Notes: generated from the letters alone by a model not told the origin. 64,000 bases of DNA from Gavia stellata (GCF_030936135.1 NC_082635.1:310001-374000); one strand, 5' to 3'. Shown: positions 1 through 14,933, counted from the first letter of the stretch. Made by a program: numbers and translations.

Positions 1-644
1 GCTATTAAAGGAGCCAGGATGGGAAAAACAAATGAGACTGGGTGCTTTTCCTACATTAATGTAACCGAAGATCGATGCTTAGCTCGCTTGCTGCTTTTCT
101 CTGAAATAAAATGCCTCTTCTAGGAATATTTTTATAACAGCACTGGGCTGTCTGCAGTTTCCGAACTCATTCCTGTTGGCTAATTTCATAATTTCTTCCC
201 CTGAACTTCCAATTTAGCACCCACACCTTACTAATTAGCAGAGCTATGAGCACTGATGGGGAGTTCTTTGGCAAACTTACAGATTTCAGACAAGTAGTTG
301 GCTGAGATGGGCGGAAAAGTGGAGGATGCAGAAAACGGAGGTACTGTGAATTGTTCAGATGGCATTTAGGGGTCTTATTTCCTCCTCCTTCACTTAATTA
401 GAAATTAAATCTGCTTTTATGCCACGTATGTTATATATGTGACTTGTATATACCACTTAAGTCGTACATTTCTCTGCCAGTACGTTACACATTGCCTAGC
501 AAGCCACCTTAGTTATTACTTTGCAGCAAGATAAAAATCCCTAAAAATGAGCTGGAGATGATGACGAGTGGCCTCCAGGTCGGAGAGGAGCGTTTGGAAG
601 CAGTGTTTTATTTGGACGAGGACCGGAATAGCGGGAGCTGGATA

Positions 645-685
645 GGGGGGATGGGGGGGGGGGGGGTTGGGGGGTGGTGGTGGAG
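645..685 (+). repeat. G-run tract, G-quadruplex-prone
   Basis: The + strand has a run of six G, then after AT an uninterrupted run of 14 G (653-666), then further G runs separated by one or two T. Four or more G tracts with very short loops are enough for a G-quadruplex. Such tracts are also common sites of read error. Confidence 0.8.
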
Positions 686-870
686 GAAAAGAGCCTGTTG
701 GGAATATCTGCAGGAATCAGTGGTTTGATCTGTTTGAAGCTTTTGCTTTAAAACGTAGATCAGCCACGCCTGTGAAGAGTGAAAACCACAGTCCTTGTCA
801 CACTTTTGATTTGCTGGCTGGGGGGGGCATGGAGGTGTCCCTTTTTCCTTCTTTATTTTTTCCCTCCTTT

Positions 871-988
871 GTGAGGATGTGGTTGTGTGTGTGGTGGGTT
901 TGGGGTTGGTTTTTTTGGTGTTTTTTGTTTTTTGCGTGTTTTTTGTGTTTGTGAGGGTGGTTTTTGTGTGGGGTTTGTTCTTTTTTTT
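871..988 (+). repeat. G/T-rich low-complexity tract
   Basis: About 120 bases made almost only of T and G on the + strand, with runs such as GTGTGTGTGG and several T6-T8 runs separated by G. There is no clean period. The opposite A/C form occurs elsewhere in the window (16970-17012, 30275-30335), so this is a recurrent low-complexity type and not a unique element. Confidence 0.75.
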
Positions 989-3900
989 AGCTATATCTGC
1001 AGCTGTCCTACATAAGCTGCTTAACTTTGCAACTTTGGCAACCAGAGGGTAAGCTGCATCTTTCCCCAGAAGGGTCTGGAAACTGCCTATGTCCAGGCAC
1101 GTATCCTTTCTTTTAAGGAGGAATGAGCTAAGATTGGCTTTAACAGTTCACGTGCTCCCTAAAACTAGTAAAGCCACTCCAGGTCTGGTTCTGCTGTGCG
1201 ATGCGGTGTGCTGCAGAAACCTCAAAATTATTTCTGAAGCCAAGTTCAGCTGTGTCAGCATGCCACTGGAGGTGAATTAGCCTGACAGAGCCAGAAATAA
1301 TTAACCTCGGGTGCAGAGCTGTGCTAATGCAGCTGCACTTCAGTGAATTACAGCATGAGCAGCTCTGTGCCTGAAGTAGATGTTTTCCTGCTTGCTCAGA
1401 GACCGTTTGGACTCCTCTAATCCTGCGCTCCGCTGGGGATGCTGGAGCTGTGCTGATGAAGAAGCATTCCCTGACCCTGATAATATGAGGTCTTGCAGGA
1501 GATCCTAGTCCTGCTCAGCCCTCCCTACCCCAATTTGCAAGGAACTAATGCTGCTTGGATGTCCTTGCGCTCTTTGGAAAGTCTCAGTGCTCCAGCAAGT
1601 GCTGGCTGAATGGAAATTATTTGGCCCATTGTTTCGGAGTTGATGGTAGGAGGAGAAGGAAGATGTTGAAGTCATTGGGCGTGATGGTCTCTGAGCAGTG
1701 CCTCTGTGACGTTGCAAGATCGTATATATCCACCTGCAGTGAACTTGTTTGGGACCTGGGTGGCTTCTACGCTTGCCAGGGTGCTAGAAGAACATAATGC
1801 CACCTCCAGAGTGTCAAAGTGGATCTTCAAAGCTTCATTCATTCATCTGGAGACCTTGGAGCATCCGTGCTTCGCTGCCTGGCGTGGTTCACGGACGTAC
1901 CAGGGCAACTGCATGGGTCAAACTGGTGCTGATGCTACACTGGCAGTGTTTGAAGGCACACGGGAATGACCTCCGCGGCTGCCGCATGGTTAAACGAAGG
2001 GGATGATGCTAAATTTGCAGGGGAGGCTCTCGTGGTTGCCTTCATACCATTCAATGGAAGCAGAGCGCGGTCTTTAAATGATTTTGCCCATTTATTCTGC
2101 TGTCTATGAAAATGGCGATAGCAAATGAAGCATCGTAACGTTTGCATTTTCTCAGCAAAATTAGGTATTGAAAGGTAAGTGGCTCTTGGACCAGGCAGTC
2201 AGAGACCCGGTTAAATATACAGCTAACAGATTGCATGGCCTGACAGCACGCCATGGGAGGAAATATCAGGCATCAGCAGACGTGGTCAGTTTACAGCTAG
2301 ATACACTAAATATTTTGCACTCTGGAGGAAGCCTGGTAATATTTCTTCTGCAGAGTCGTCGTCGTGGCTTTTTGTGGGGCGGCGGTGTCTGTGCGTGTGG
2401 GTCTGGTGCTGCACACAAGGACGTACAGGCTTGGAGACCAAAAGGACACGTATGTTGGTGGCACATGGAGCATCCCACTGAGGTGTGCTATATAAATATG
2501 CAATAAATATGCAAATGGCTTGTGTGGGTGGTGTGGAGAAGGGCAGATGGAGATGTGGATAGTTAAACTGGCTTTTCCCGTGGTTACACAGTATGTAGCT
2601 GGGAAAAGAATTTATTTTATATGAATATATGTTTTCCTGATGAGCGCTGTGGTCTTGTTGCTGGTTTGTGCTTACGGGATGGATGGTTTTGTGCACGTTT
2701 AGCAGGAAATTTCCTTGTTCCCTGGAGTCTGCAAGGACATCTCCAGTGGGAATGTACTTGATGGCGTAGCGTTTTCAGAAGGAATATACCCCTGGAACGC
2801 ACTGGGTGTCAATCCTACATAGCAGACCTGAGGATAGCAGGGCTTTCCAGTGTTTTGCAGGAATGCTTTGAAAAGTATCCGTGTTTGCTAGCGCAGACAT
2901 GGAGAAGGAACAGGAGAGGCTTATCTGGACCGGCAGGCTGCGAGGTGCTGTTGCACCTTTCTTCCCCCATCTTGTGACTCGGTGCGAAATAAGTCCAAAC
3001 ACTATTAAGGTGATAACACTGTTAAGGCCAGAAGTGTCAGGACCTGAGGAAGAGGCCGGAGTGCTTATCAAAATACACTTAAACATTTTCAGCCTCCAGC
3101 CTTTCAGGCCGTGGTATTGGAGAGGTGTCTGCAGGTAATTCCGCATCTACGGAATTTAGACAGCCCATAGGTGCCATGAGTGATGGGTTACAGAGTCTAT
3201 TAATTACACAGAAATCAGATTTGCTCTCTGGGGTTGACTGTCTTTGGGCAAAGCGCGCGTGGGAGGAATTCATTCACAGCTCTTTGGAGCAAACCAGCCG
3301 TCTGTGAGCGCCAGCGGTGGAGGTGTGGGCTTGGAGATGGCTTCTCTTCGCCTGGTCTGGTTGGGTCAAGGTTTGGGGAAGCTTCTGCATGGTTCGTTGC
3401 TTCCTTGGGTTTCCAGTAGCTGTGGGAAAGCCATTTCAGGTCTTTGGGTTTGCTAATAAGATCTCCTGAAAGCAGGAGACGCTGTGTTGCTTGGCAAAGG
3501 CAGCGACTGGGATCCAGTAAGGGCTATGGACACTTAGCGGAAAATCAGGATTAACAGTTATACAAGGAGCGTATGGGAAGACTAAAGCAACAAGGCAATG
3601 CTGGGACCATATAAATTTGATGGGGACCGCACTGTGTTGTCGTGCAGCCCTATAAATGCCACAGAGGAAGCTTTCCGTACACAAGTCTTAACCCGCTGGA
3701 AATGCAGCACAATTTTCCTTTTGCTCTTTTTTTTTTTTTTTTTGGCTTGGTACAAGGCTTACCAGCTACAGTCTGGGGAAGATTGTCGCTTTGAGAATAA
3801 GGTCAGTTCAAGAGGATTCTGGATGTTAAAATGCAGCTAATTCAGTCGGACGCGGCAACCCTGGGGTATCAAGAAGCTTCTGCTCTAGTACAGTAAATCT

Positions 3901-6900
3901 CAGCGTCACAGTCTTCATTACTTTTTACTCACTTGGAACATAATCCTCCCCTAAAACGCTCTGAGAGATAAGATCGTGCCTAGACTTTCAGGTCTGCTTT
4001 TACATTTGCATTTTTCTCTGTGGCATGTGCTCTATCAGGAGCTATTTGCCTTTGTCTGGGTGCTTTTGGAAAAAAGGCTTTTCTGCATCTCAAAGCATAT
4101 TTGAATTTAACAAGAGGATGGTAATGCCTTTCCTGATATATGCTGCATCTTTTAAAGTTGCTTTCTTGCGTGTATAATAGTCGTTATTTCTCCATCTCAT
4201 TTTCATTCTTTTCAGCTGTTTGCAAAGGTTTTACAAAAGCTGATTCACCAGTGACTGCCATGTAATACAATAGTTGCTGCCTTTTAGATGGTGTTAAAAT
4301 GAACCTTTAAAATTGTGCCTATAAAACACCAATTTATCAAATCCTCCTGAAAAGGAGACTGTCAAAGCAGAGTTTTTTACATGTTTATTGTATTATTATT
4401 AAAAGCTTGTGAAATATATGTTTATACTGGATAGTTCTAGTCTGCATCTGCATCCCTCAGTAAAATGTCTGAGGGAATTCGAGGGATTAAAATTTTTTTC
4501 CTGTTTTTCCCCTTTTAAATCCACACCCCCCCCTTTTTTTCCCCCCCCTTTCCAGTATGTTTTCTAATGACACTTGTGCGGTTATTGCTGCTGAACAAAA
4601 ATCCGGCACTAGGGTCCTTCCGTCAAGGTGTTTATTAACCTTTGAAGCAGGATGAATTCTAAGGCGTGGGGGGAAATAAATCACTCGCTGGGATGAAAAG
4701 AGACCGTCGTTAGCTGCGGAGGCTAACGAAGCTTGGCACAAGCTGGGTTTTGTTTGCAAGCATTCTTCTTTCCCTTCATAGAAGGGGAGAGAACAAAACA
4801 TGATGCCTTTCAGTGGCACAGCGAAATGTGCTTCCTGCAAGTATTTGAGAGATTACTGTGATAAGCGTAGAGTAAAAGCATGTCTTAGACTCCCTGGAAA
4901 AGCAGGAGGAAATAGTTAAAGTAGTTAATTGTATAGCTGCCTCATAGCTGTCAGCTGTGTCAGCTCATCCAGGTAGCGGGGGTGCAATGCTTCTCAGTTC
5001 CTAGAAGAGGATGTTGCCGAATGGGAGGTGGCGCAGAGGATGACGTGCATCCTGATGATGCAGAACCTTGTCTCGGGAGAGGTTTTAAAATAAAGGATGC
5101 ATGAGGACTATCATGAGTTCCCAAAAGACTGTGGGGAAGGCGGAGCTGGAGCTTGGGCTGTGAGAACATCCCAAGGCTGGTGGGTGTCTTATGGACCTGG
5201 TGGTTTTCCACGAACCTGGTCAAGAGTTTGGGACGTCATCCCCTTCGTGGTCTTCTGTTGAGATGTGCAGAGCAAAAGGGCAGCTTTCGCCCCCGTAAAT
5301 GTCTGAGCCAGCTTTCCTGGCTGCTGTCCTGCCAGCACGATGGCTCAGCACCCCGCATAGCTTTGGCAGAAGAGCCGTCCAACACCAGGATGCTCAGATG
5401 GCCGAGTCGGGGGGTGCGTGGTCTGCGTGGCACGCGCACGTCACATCTCCTAGCCTTTCTTGCTTCCGGGCTAAATGACGACGCTAGCGAGTGTAGCTGG
5501 CTTTAGACGTGTCCTTTCTTACTCTTGATGGGATTTCTCTAGGTGCGCACAGTTGTTTACCAAAACACGACAGCAATTTTTCAGAGTTCTCCGGTGGTTT
5601 GGGAATGACTGGATTGAGTCAATTTGCATGCGGGGATATGAGAATGGAAAGGTTTGGGATTTTAATGGGGTAGATGGGAATAAAGGTCTCACCTGGATTA
5701 ATGTGCAAGGAATTTGGAATATATTGATAGCTTTGATAGTGGTGTGTGCGAAGCCAAGGTGGAAAGGCAGAGCTGCTTATCTTGTTGTAAAGCAGGACAA
5801 GTTTGCATCGTCAACTTTCACAGCTAGGCAAATCACAGCAATTCCCATAGAGGCTAGATGTTTTCTTTGGTCATATTTTTTTTTTTTTCCTTCTTAAGCC
5901 AACAGCTTTGTGGCATTAACTAATTGGCTTTAACTTTGAGGGAGTTAAAGCAAAATAAATCCCCAAGTGGATGATTTTGTTCAGAATAAAAATGCATTCA
6001 GTCACCGTAGATGAGTAGAGTCGGCTAATCCTGATTTGCAGCCATTTAAATTGGGATTAAAAGTGGTCACACGAGGACTAAGTGCACTTTAAATAATCTA
6101 CCAGGAATGTAATTCAGATTAAATAGCTTGTGTTCTCGTAAAGGCAGTGTGTTTTGGATTATGGCACCTCTGCGTGGCATGCTCTTCCCTTTCCTTTTTC
6201 AGAGTGAAAAGTAAACCACTGCTGTAAGTCACAAATTGAGCAGACATTCCCCAGCAGCTTTTTTCTGCTGTATTTTTTTACTTGCCTTTTGGATTGTGCT
6301 TTGTGACGTGCATTTAATTAATATTCCACATTCCCCTACATTGTAAAAATGTGAAATTTATAAAGAAAATATTTAACATATTAGATAACCTAAAATCCAG
6401 CCTTGGTTGGGGGAAGCAAAGTAAATAAACCAGGGAAAAAAAGTATTTATTTGTTCTGTGTGCTAGAAACTGTATTATTAGTCAATAATGGGACACTGTT
6501 CACCCACACAGATGGTGAAGTAAGACGAGAAAAGCAAGTGTTTTGGGACTGAATGGGGATAGAATCCCTGAAGATGCCTTCGGTGGGTTTGCTGGGAATT
6601 CAGACTGAGAGGACCTTCCACGTTGTCCTTCTAGCTGGAACGGTAACTCCCTGCAGGCTCCAGAATGAGTGTCATAGGGAGGTATTCACTTCCATAGGCA
6701 TCTTGTTTTCTTTCCTCCTTTAGTGCAGTGACTTTTCCTGTGCCCCAGAACTCCTCTCCTCCATTTCACATGGAGGGATGCTGTGATTGCTGATGCTGAC
6801 ACGTACACCAAGAGCCCAGACTTACATTGGCGCACATGTAGCACGCTTGGGCAGCCTCCTGAAATGTTTTTGATTCATTTTCTGCTTAGGATGTGCTGCT

Positions 6901-9900
6901 TTTAAACCGCTTCAGAGATTTTGGGGGTCTGCAGAACAAGGATAAACTGTGATGCCCTCCAGTGATGTGCTGAGAGACGGCCAGATGATGCACCAGTTTG
7001 TCATCGTGTTTATTCAGAGGAAGCTTGCGAGCTTGCCAGATTTATGATGTTTATCAAAACTGTGCAATCTCTCCATTTTGAGACCGGCCGTTCAGCCCCA
7101 GCGGGTAGCGCTTGCCACAAGTACGTGGGCTTGGAAGAGACCTTGGTTTTACCTTGCCCACCCCAGTGCAGGTTTCACTGGGGACCACAGGGGAGAGGGT
7201 GATGGTCAAGAACTTAAATGGCTCTCATTCATCATTGTTACGGGTTGTTTGGTAAACTGACATGTCCTTAAATGATAAAGAGAAAGGATTTAGCTTTACC
7301 TGATGCACCTGTTTTCTCTGCCTGGGAGAACAGAAGAATTTTACTTCAAGGGTTTCATTAACACTTCTCAAGGTGATATAATCATTTATGTGAGAGCAGG
7401 AGAACTTGCTAAAGGACTCTTAATGAGCCCTCTCCACTGTAATTTCATAGGATTGCAGCCTGGATAGTGCTTTTCATGCGTTAAAGCGGCAATTGCGATC
7501 CCAAATTAGCACCTGGCTGTGAGCTGAGGGGTCATTTTGCACTACAGGGAAAGAGCAGAACAGCCCCCAGTGCTTTCTGGCAGTGGTTAATCCTGTAGCC
7601 TGGACTCACCTGCTCGGCGTGGGTTCTGTGCTGAGCGGTCAGGTGCGGGTTTGCTATGCTCGCTCAGCATATACGACCCTACAGCATCATGCCTCTCTCT
7701 TCCCATTTACTGAGTGTTCTTCAGCTGTAGCACCCTCCATGCACTCCAGGATTGTTGCTTTGCTCTCTTCACGTGCTCATATCCTTGCCCTCTCCAGCTG
7801 CAGTAATTATACACCACAAATTGCAAATTGTGACCTCTCCGCTTAGTACACATTTTCTTTGCCTTGGTCAAAGATGTGACTTGGATACTTCTCCAAACAG
7901 AATGATGAGATAGCGCCTATCTGTCCCACTTTAGCCTTTGAACTACCCTCTGCTTCCAGGATCGTTAATCCATTATAGTATTTAGATAATTCATCTTGCC
8001 CTTGGCAGTATGATATTTAATGTGACACTCTCAGAACTGAGGACATGCAAGCGCTGCTCAACAGAGGGACGATTTGTTTTGTCATTGCAAGAAAAACGGG
8101 GCTTGCATGACATCGTGCAGCAGGTTTGAGATCCAGCTTTGTTTCCACGCTCCGAGTAAAGCCCTACCGGAAAGAGGCAAAGCTGCACCGGTATCTCTTT
8201 CCCAGACAATGGCTGGCTTTTGCATTTTGGAGGCTTGATAGCAATCCGTGTTGCACACGTAGCAGGCTTTCTGCTTCCAAGCAAGCCATCTGAACTGACA
8301 TTCGTCTGCGCCCGGGAGAGGAGTCTTGTGCAAGCTGTGTCTTGAATGACTTCATGTTGGAGACTTCAGCTAGGTCAACGTTAAGCTAGGGTCCACAGGG
8401 ATCTTGAGAGTTGACGACTTCTTGTCTTGTTTCTGCTAAGCCTGCAGTCAATTAGATGGTGGTTGCAGTTCCTTTTGCATTTCAGATGAAGGCACCTCCC
8501 CAGGCTTTTTAAACATCTGCAGCTTGCAGAGTTGAGCTTAGTTTGTTAGCCCTGAGCTGTCAACTCCTCTGACTCTTAACCACAGGGAGTTGTTTTTATT
8601 ATTATTGTGCCATGTGCTTTTTTCTTTTTTTGTGAAGGATACTGTTAGAAAATAAATGATGTTTAGGAGATATTCAGTACAATTAGAACTACAGCAATAA
8701 CCTAGATTTGCTGGAGCAGTGCAGCTATTTATTAAGTCTAAGTGTGCAGGTCCTTAAATTCCTGTTGGGATTTTGTTTGTCTATTGTTCTGTTTGTACCG
8801 GGCGTAATACCAGAAATGGGTTCTCTGCCAGAAACAATTCAAAAGATAAACTGTTCCAACCATGAAAACTTCAAACAAAGCTTTTTTTCCCCTTAAGACA
8901 GAGTACTTGGTGAAACAGCCCCTGGTTTTCTGAGAGCTGGATGTGAGAGTCGAAAGATGTGATGAAAAGGTCTGATCTTGCTTGATCTTAAAATTGTAGC
9001 TACTTTATTTTTCCTCATTGAGACGTGAGCCTTCAGACTAATTTAGTACAGCTCACTCCCTTAACAAGCTACTCTGTTATTACTTATTTTGATAGCGCCG
9101 CAAGGTTCTGCTTGCGTATGCAAAAAAGGCACAGAAGAGACAGGCGCTGAAGATAAAACAAGGTTATTGCAGCGCAGAAGATTAACCCGGGCGTTTTTCC
9201 ATCTGAGCAAGGAAGGGGAATAAATACCTGTGCCAATGCAGGACTCAAGCACCTAAAAGCAGTCTTCTGAATCCCACCTAAACAGATACGAGTAGTGGAT
9301 AGCATAGACCAAATATTAACAGCAGACACCAAAACGAAATGTATCTTTCAAAAATTAACACAGAGAATGCGCAGATGAGGTGATTTGCCTGTGGTCTTGG
9401 GAATCCTAAGGATAAACTCCATTCCGTTGATCAGAGGATAAGTCTTTTCCCCAAGCGTGATCTTAGAGATGACTGTCATTTTCTAGAAGGTGACTTGCAT
9501 TTTTGTGTTTGCTTAGCTTGTTCACAAGCAGGTTGGGAAATGCTGCACATTTCCTGCTGACTTAATGAGCTGCATCGTTCAAACTGTGAAGCCAAGGTGA
9601 TTTATTATGGGCTCTGTAGGTTTGAAAATGATGAACAAATATAATTTTTGAACTGCTGCTGGTAGTAGGGTGAAATTTCAGTGAGCTCAGCTGGGGTGCA
9701 ATACACTCCCTTCTCCATGAGCCATGGAGATGCTACGGCACGGTTGTGCTCCAGCACCTTCATCCTTGCCGTGATCAAAATTCACATTAGTCTCGTTGCC
9801 CAACATAAACGTGGAGAAGTTGGTCTGCTTAAGGCATTCCGGCTCTTTGCTTTCTACCTTATTTTCTTCCCTTTATTTATAATGGTTAAACCAACCAATG

Positions 9901-11936
9901 AGGGGATGCTACGGATTTTTTTATTAGTAGTAGTATTTAGGAGTCTGCCCTCCTCTTCCTTATTGTCCTGGTCTTATTTGTTCTTCTGAATCTTGGGCTT
10001 TAAATTCTGCTGGTGCTCAGTTGTTCCCAACTTACTCTTCCCAACTCAGTCCACCCACTGCGGTTCGTTGCCTTCCTTAGCAAGGCAATTGAACTGTCTA
10101 TCACACTTCAAAAAGGCCTTCGCTAAAACTTCATCCTCTTCAGATCTGTTGGGAGTTTTGAGACTGACAGGTTTTCTTAAGAGGTTTTGAAACTCCTCAG
10201 CATTTCTTAACTTTCCTGTGCCGGTGGTTTATGTTGCCATCTAGCTGTTGACTCATGATAACCCTTTCTGTGTCCGCTTAATGGTGAAATGTCGAAGTTA
10301 TACTGCAATTAAAAAATATATACCAGCCGTTCAGTGCCAAGGAGCTGCAATATGGCCAAAAGTAAGGTCAAAATTATGAGTCCTAACGCAGCTGTGCTAA
10401 TGATCCCCAGCAGTGGTATCTTGACACTAATTAACCTTGCAGTGAACGCACATTACCGGTAAAACTCTAAACCAAAGCAAGAGATGAAGGGCACAAAATC
10501 CTCGATGCTAAGCTGTTGCAGGAGGCTGTCTGCAGCATTTTTAGGGTGGAAATTCCCTCTTTTCTTCTCAGGACTGGTTTGGTTGTCTGGACACCTCCTC
10601 CCCAAGAAAACAGAAAGGACCAATGCAATCACGTATTTCACCGAACCCTGGAATTGCTGCAGGACCTGACCCCGCAGCCCACAGGGGTTGGGTTGGGTTG
10701 GCAATTGCTTCCTGCTTTTGGACAACCTCACCTTACAGTTTTTGGCTTATTAATAGACTGTAGATGTCTAGAACCAAGATTTCCACCAGCCCTGTCCCAT
10801 AACGATGAAGTAGTGGAGTTTTTCTTAATGTTTCTGGCACATCTGTGTTCTCCTGGAGAAGACTTTATTTCTCTAGTAGCATAAAACTAACAAAATCACT
10901 TACTGAATTGCTAGAGTTATATGCAAAACAAGATGAGGCAGCAGGAAAACCACTTCCAGGGTCCGTAAATAAAGTGAATCTCTCTTGCTGTGTTGTAATA
11001 TGGTAAATGGCTCTGTCTGCCGGTGGCAAGCTGGAGGTTTTGTTGCCTGCAACACGCACTAAAATCTCATTGCTTGGGGTATCTCTTAGTACTGATTTTA
11101 GAAGCAGCACTCAGCAAGCATCGAATTATTAATCCAACTAGTAAGTTCAGAGTTTATAACTCTTAGGGCATTTTTTTATGTCACCCTACCAAGACACATG
11201 ATGTGCAAATAAATAAAGCAGAGGGATGAGCTCTGGTTTTTTTGGATAACTTCAAGGGGAGCAGGAAGGAAGAAAAACTGGAAAGGTGGGAAAGAAACAG
11301 GGAAACTGTTGCATGCTGTGAATAGTCCCCAAATCCGAGTCACCGTTCACACCATCAGGTCCAGGTGTGACTACAGCCGCTCACCTGTGCTGAGCGCTTG
11401 ACACGCAAGGGGAAGGAGAAGGGACAGGCTCGTTTGCACAGAATTGCAGCTAAATGAGGAAATTCCCATCTTGAGGGCCATTGCTTCATGAGAAACCAAC
11501 TCTGCAGAAATAGCGAGTACGATTTAATTCCTGTTAAATAGGTGTGGCATTTTAACTAGGCCAGTACTCCTGAATTTTAGGGATTTTTCGTCCAGTTTTG
11601 CTGCTGAACAGAATGTACTGCTTCCGCATGGTACCTGGCGGGATGCTGAATCTCGGACCAGAGAGACTCCAACGTTTCTCAGGTGCTCAATTTGATGGAT
11701 TCTTGAGGGAAATGTCCATGTACTGCTTAGATTGAAATATAGTCAATATAATGTGGTTTTGTACAGGCAGGATAAATAATATAATTCCTGCTAATGGGAA
11801 TGGGACCTGTTAATAGCCTGGCATTTGGAGCTGGTTTATGAGCACTGAGGTGCCTGGTGTGGTAGATCTATATTAATTTTATTTCCTTAGCTTTCTCCTT
11901 GGGCACCTGGGGTACGTTACCTTGTTTTATGCAGTG

Positions 11937-12162
11937 AATCATAGAATAATTTGGGTTGGAGGGGACTTTTCAAGGTCATCTAGTCCAACCCCCCTGCCAT
12001 AAGCAAGGACATCTTCAACTAGATGAGGTTGCTCAGAGCCCCGTCCAGCCTGACCTTGAATGTTTCCAGGGATGTGGGGCATCTACCACCGCTCTGGGCA
12101 ACCTCTTCCAGTGTTTCACCATCCTTATAGTAAAAGAACTTCTTCCTTATATCTAGTCTGGA
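11937..12162 (-). mobile_element. CR1 LINE fragment, 3' end
   Basis: The + strand opens with AATCATAGAATAATTTGGGT and continues through the block ending GTCCAACC, which is the reverse complement of the conserved CR1 3' end. CR1 is the dominant LINE of birds. The element therefore lies on the - strand with its 3' terminus at the left. Only about 225 bp remain, which is the usual severe 5' truncation. Confidence 0.93.
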
Positions 12163-14933
12163 TGTTTCAGCCTGTGTTGCTCTGTCTGCAACTTTTAATT
12201 CCTGGAGAAAACTGGTCTCTTAACGACTTTTGGCTGATTTAGAAAAGCTTCTGTGAAGATTGTGTTGAGATTGGCTGCCCTTTCTAGTTTGCCATACCAC
12301 TCAGTATTCAATCCTTGCAGCTGCTGCCTCTGCTGCGATATTGTCACTCCTAATGCTTCTGATAAAGTGCAATTCTGGAAGAGAACATAACCTCTTAATT
12401 TCAGGATGGATGGCCACTTCGGGATGTCCACAACGCTGCGCTGTGAATCTGAATGGAGAATCCGTTACCTCGAGGACTCCGTACTGAAATGAACTGCTAA
12501 CGAAAGTGCAGGAGATTCCCAAAAAGCAGCACAGAGTGGTACAGGTTTGACGCTCAAAGGTCACTTTGAAGGAAGAACAGCTTGAGCCTTCCCCTTTTCC
12601 ACCTGGGTAGGGGCCCTTTTGTATTTCATTAAGGCATCAGATACTATGTTCTTGTATTCGGTCACCCACACAAGTTAAAATAACAGTCAAATCCCCCTTA
12701 AAAAAACGGTGGCCAAGCTTCCATTGGTTTTAAACTACCATCTCTTCAGTTTCCAGAGATGGGCTTTTCAGAATTAAGCTCATGTGAAAGAAAACAATCA
12801 TCTTTTAGAGCAAGAAAGCGATTTTTGGATAACAGGGCATTGACCCAAACAGCAACTGGAACACACGAAGTGCTGCAATTAGAAAAGGCAATAGTCACTA
12901 CAGCCAGGATGAATAGTCCCCTAAACTAATACTGTGTTAAGGTCATCTACACCTATTTTGTTTGCCATCGGGTAATTAGATTTGATATTTTGTGTTTTAG
13001 TATTTGTTTTCTGTGCTCACAGCATGGCTTAGTTTGGCACTGCAGGTTTTCGGGAAGTTATCCGTAGGTTTTATGATTCAGAAAATGACTTTAAAAACCC
13101 TTCTGTGTTCTCTGCCAGACTTGTTGGGCAAATCTCGTCCAGCGTATGCAGGTCTCCATGGGAAATGCCACTTAGCAGTGAGCAAACGGGCATAGTTGCA
13201 AGGGCACTTTGTCAGCAGCGACATAAAGCTGTGTTATATATAGTCCTGTGTGCCTCATCTTGGATATGGATATTGTAATTCCTCAGGGAAGATGCTCCAG
13301 GATGCTGGAGGTGGATAGAAAAAAGGCTGAGGTCAACTACCGCAACCTGTGGCTGAACTACCAGGAGAAGTTCATGCATCCAGTAACTGAAAGGTGGGGT
13401 TGATATTGGGACTTTTTCCCACCTTCTATTTTTACTTGCGTTTCTGGGGGCTTTGTATGCAAAGGATTTACATGCTTCTCTCACCAAAACCTGGGAGGAG
13501 GGTGTACGTGTTAGATACCACAAAGGAATCGAATCATGAATAATTCAGTTTATTAATAGCTTACTCCAGTTTGGGATAATTAATTCACCAGAATGGGCTT
13601 AATTGTATAGATGGTTTCAACGAACCACCAGAAAAATTACTATCTCAGTACTGTTTCTGAACCATCCTGTTAAAAATCTGCCTTCCTACAGAATTTGGAG
13701 TGTCCTACAGAGCGTTAATGAAAGAGGAAAAGTTTATGCATGCTTCGTGATTCTGGTCAGATATGGTACCTGCAGGTCACATATTCCATCGGTGAGTAAA
13801 ATATATCTACGAGTTTCAGACTGGCAGTTGTTGCAGAAGTACTGTGTAGATCTTCAGACTCTCATTTCGAAGCAAGATGGATCAAGGAGAAATGAATTAA
13901 ATGAGAGAAAAAGATAGCAAAGGGTTCATTAGGCTTATTCCCAAATGAGTGCCCTGCAATTCACTGCACTTGGCTTTTTTTAACTTGCTGCCCTTGCTAC
14001 TCTTCTGACCCTTTGGGACCGTGTGTTGCTTCAATTCCTGGTTCTTTCTCCAGTTAAATCTCAGCAATTGTGCATTTGTTCATCACTTCTAATGCATTTC
14101 ATATTTCTGCTCTGCAGAGAGGGTTAGGAGTGGTTTTAGGGAAGGAACGTGGCCTCCAAGACCACAGAGCATTGAAGATTAATTCATCAGTTGCTTTTTT
14201 GTTAGCCAAAACTCTTGAGAACATTTAGGCAATTTAGTTACAGATGTGTGAAAAAGCTTAAAGTTTTGAGGTCACCAAGGTAAGTACGGTGTTGGACGTG
14301 CTTTAATTTCTAATATCTGCTAAACTAGAGTCATCTGGAAGAGCATAACAAAATTTTACATTAATACAGTAAAAAGGGGCTGGAGTTTTCCGATTGTTAT
14401 CTCACAGCAGTGAGCAGCTTGGATTTCCATAATGCTTTTCATAAAGTGGAACATCTTGTAGCGTTTTGCGAAGCATTTAATTACCGGTAATGCTGACGCT
14501 GCACTTCTCTGGCCATACCATTTAAAGGCAGTATCAGAAACAACGATATTCTCTATGTTTTAAGTAGTAACATTTGGAAAACTTTCAGCTTTCAAGAGCA
14601 AACCTAAGCTCTGGGAAGGTCAAAAAATCCCAGAGACATCTGCGGTTGAGTTCAACCATACCCTTGTGTTCCTCAGCCTGCAGAAGCTCTTTTAATTAGG
14701 GGAGGAAGGTTATGACGAAGTATGCTTTTAACAGCCAGTCTCTGAAGTGCTAAAACACTTCCACAGGAAAGGGGTTTGTTGTGTGGGTTTTTTCCTTTTA
14801 TGCTTTCCAGTGTTATGATTAAGAAAGTGGTAGAGTAAATATGGCAGTTAGTTCGCGCTCCAAAAAACACAAAGCGTTGTGCTTTAAAGCCTGCTTCCAT
14901 GGAAAGGAGAAACCTTTAATTCCGCATTGAGAT
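12163..14933. other. AT-rich spacer, nothing recognised
   Basis: Unique-looking AT-rich DNA between two CR1 copies. No coding exon, RNA gene or repeat is recognised. Confidence 0.55.

Larger units (their letters stand above)
1..11936. other. AT-rich intergenic DNA, no gene seen
   Basis: No open reading frame here resembles a known protein, and none is flanked by convincing splice sites in a consistent phase. The DNA is AT-rich with scattered homopolymers, for example a T run near 3728-3743 and a mixed C/T run near 4525-4560. A G-rich tract and a G/T-rich tract near the left end are listed separately. It may hold upstream non-coding exons or enhancers of LRFN3, whose coding exon opens with a splice acceptor, but I cannot place them. 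Confidence 0.6.
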
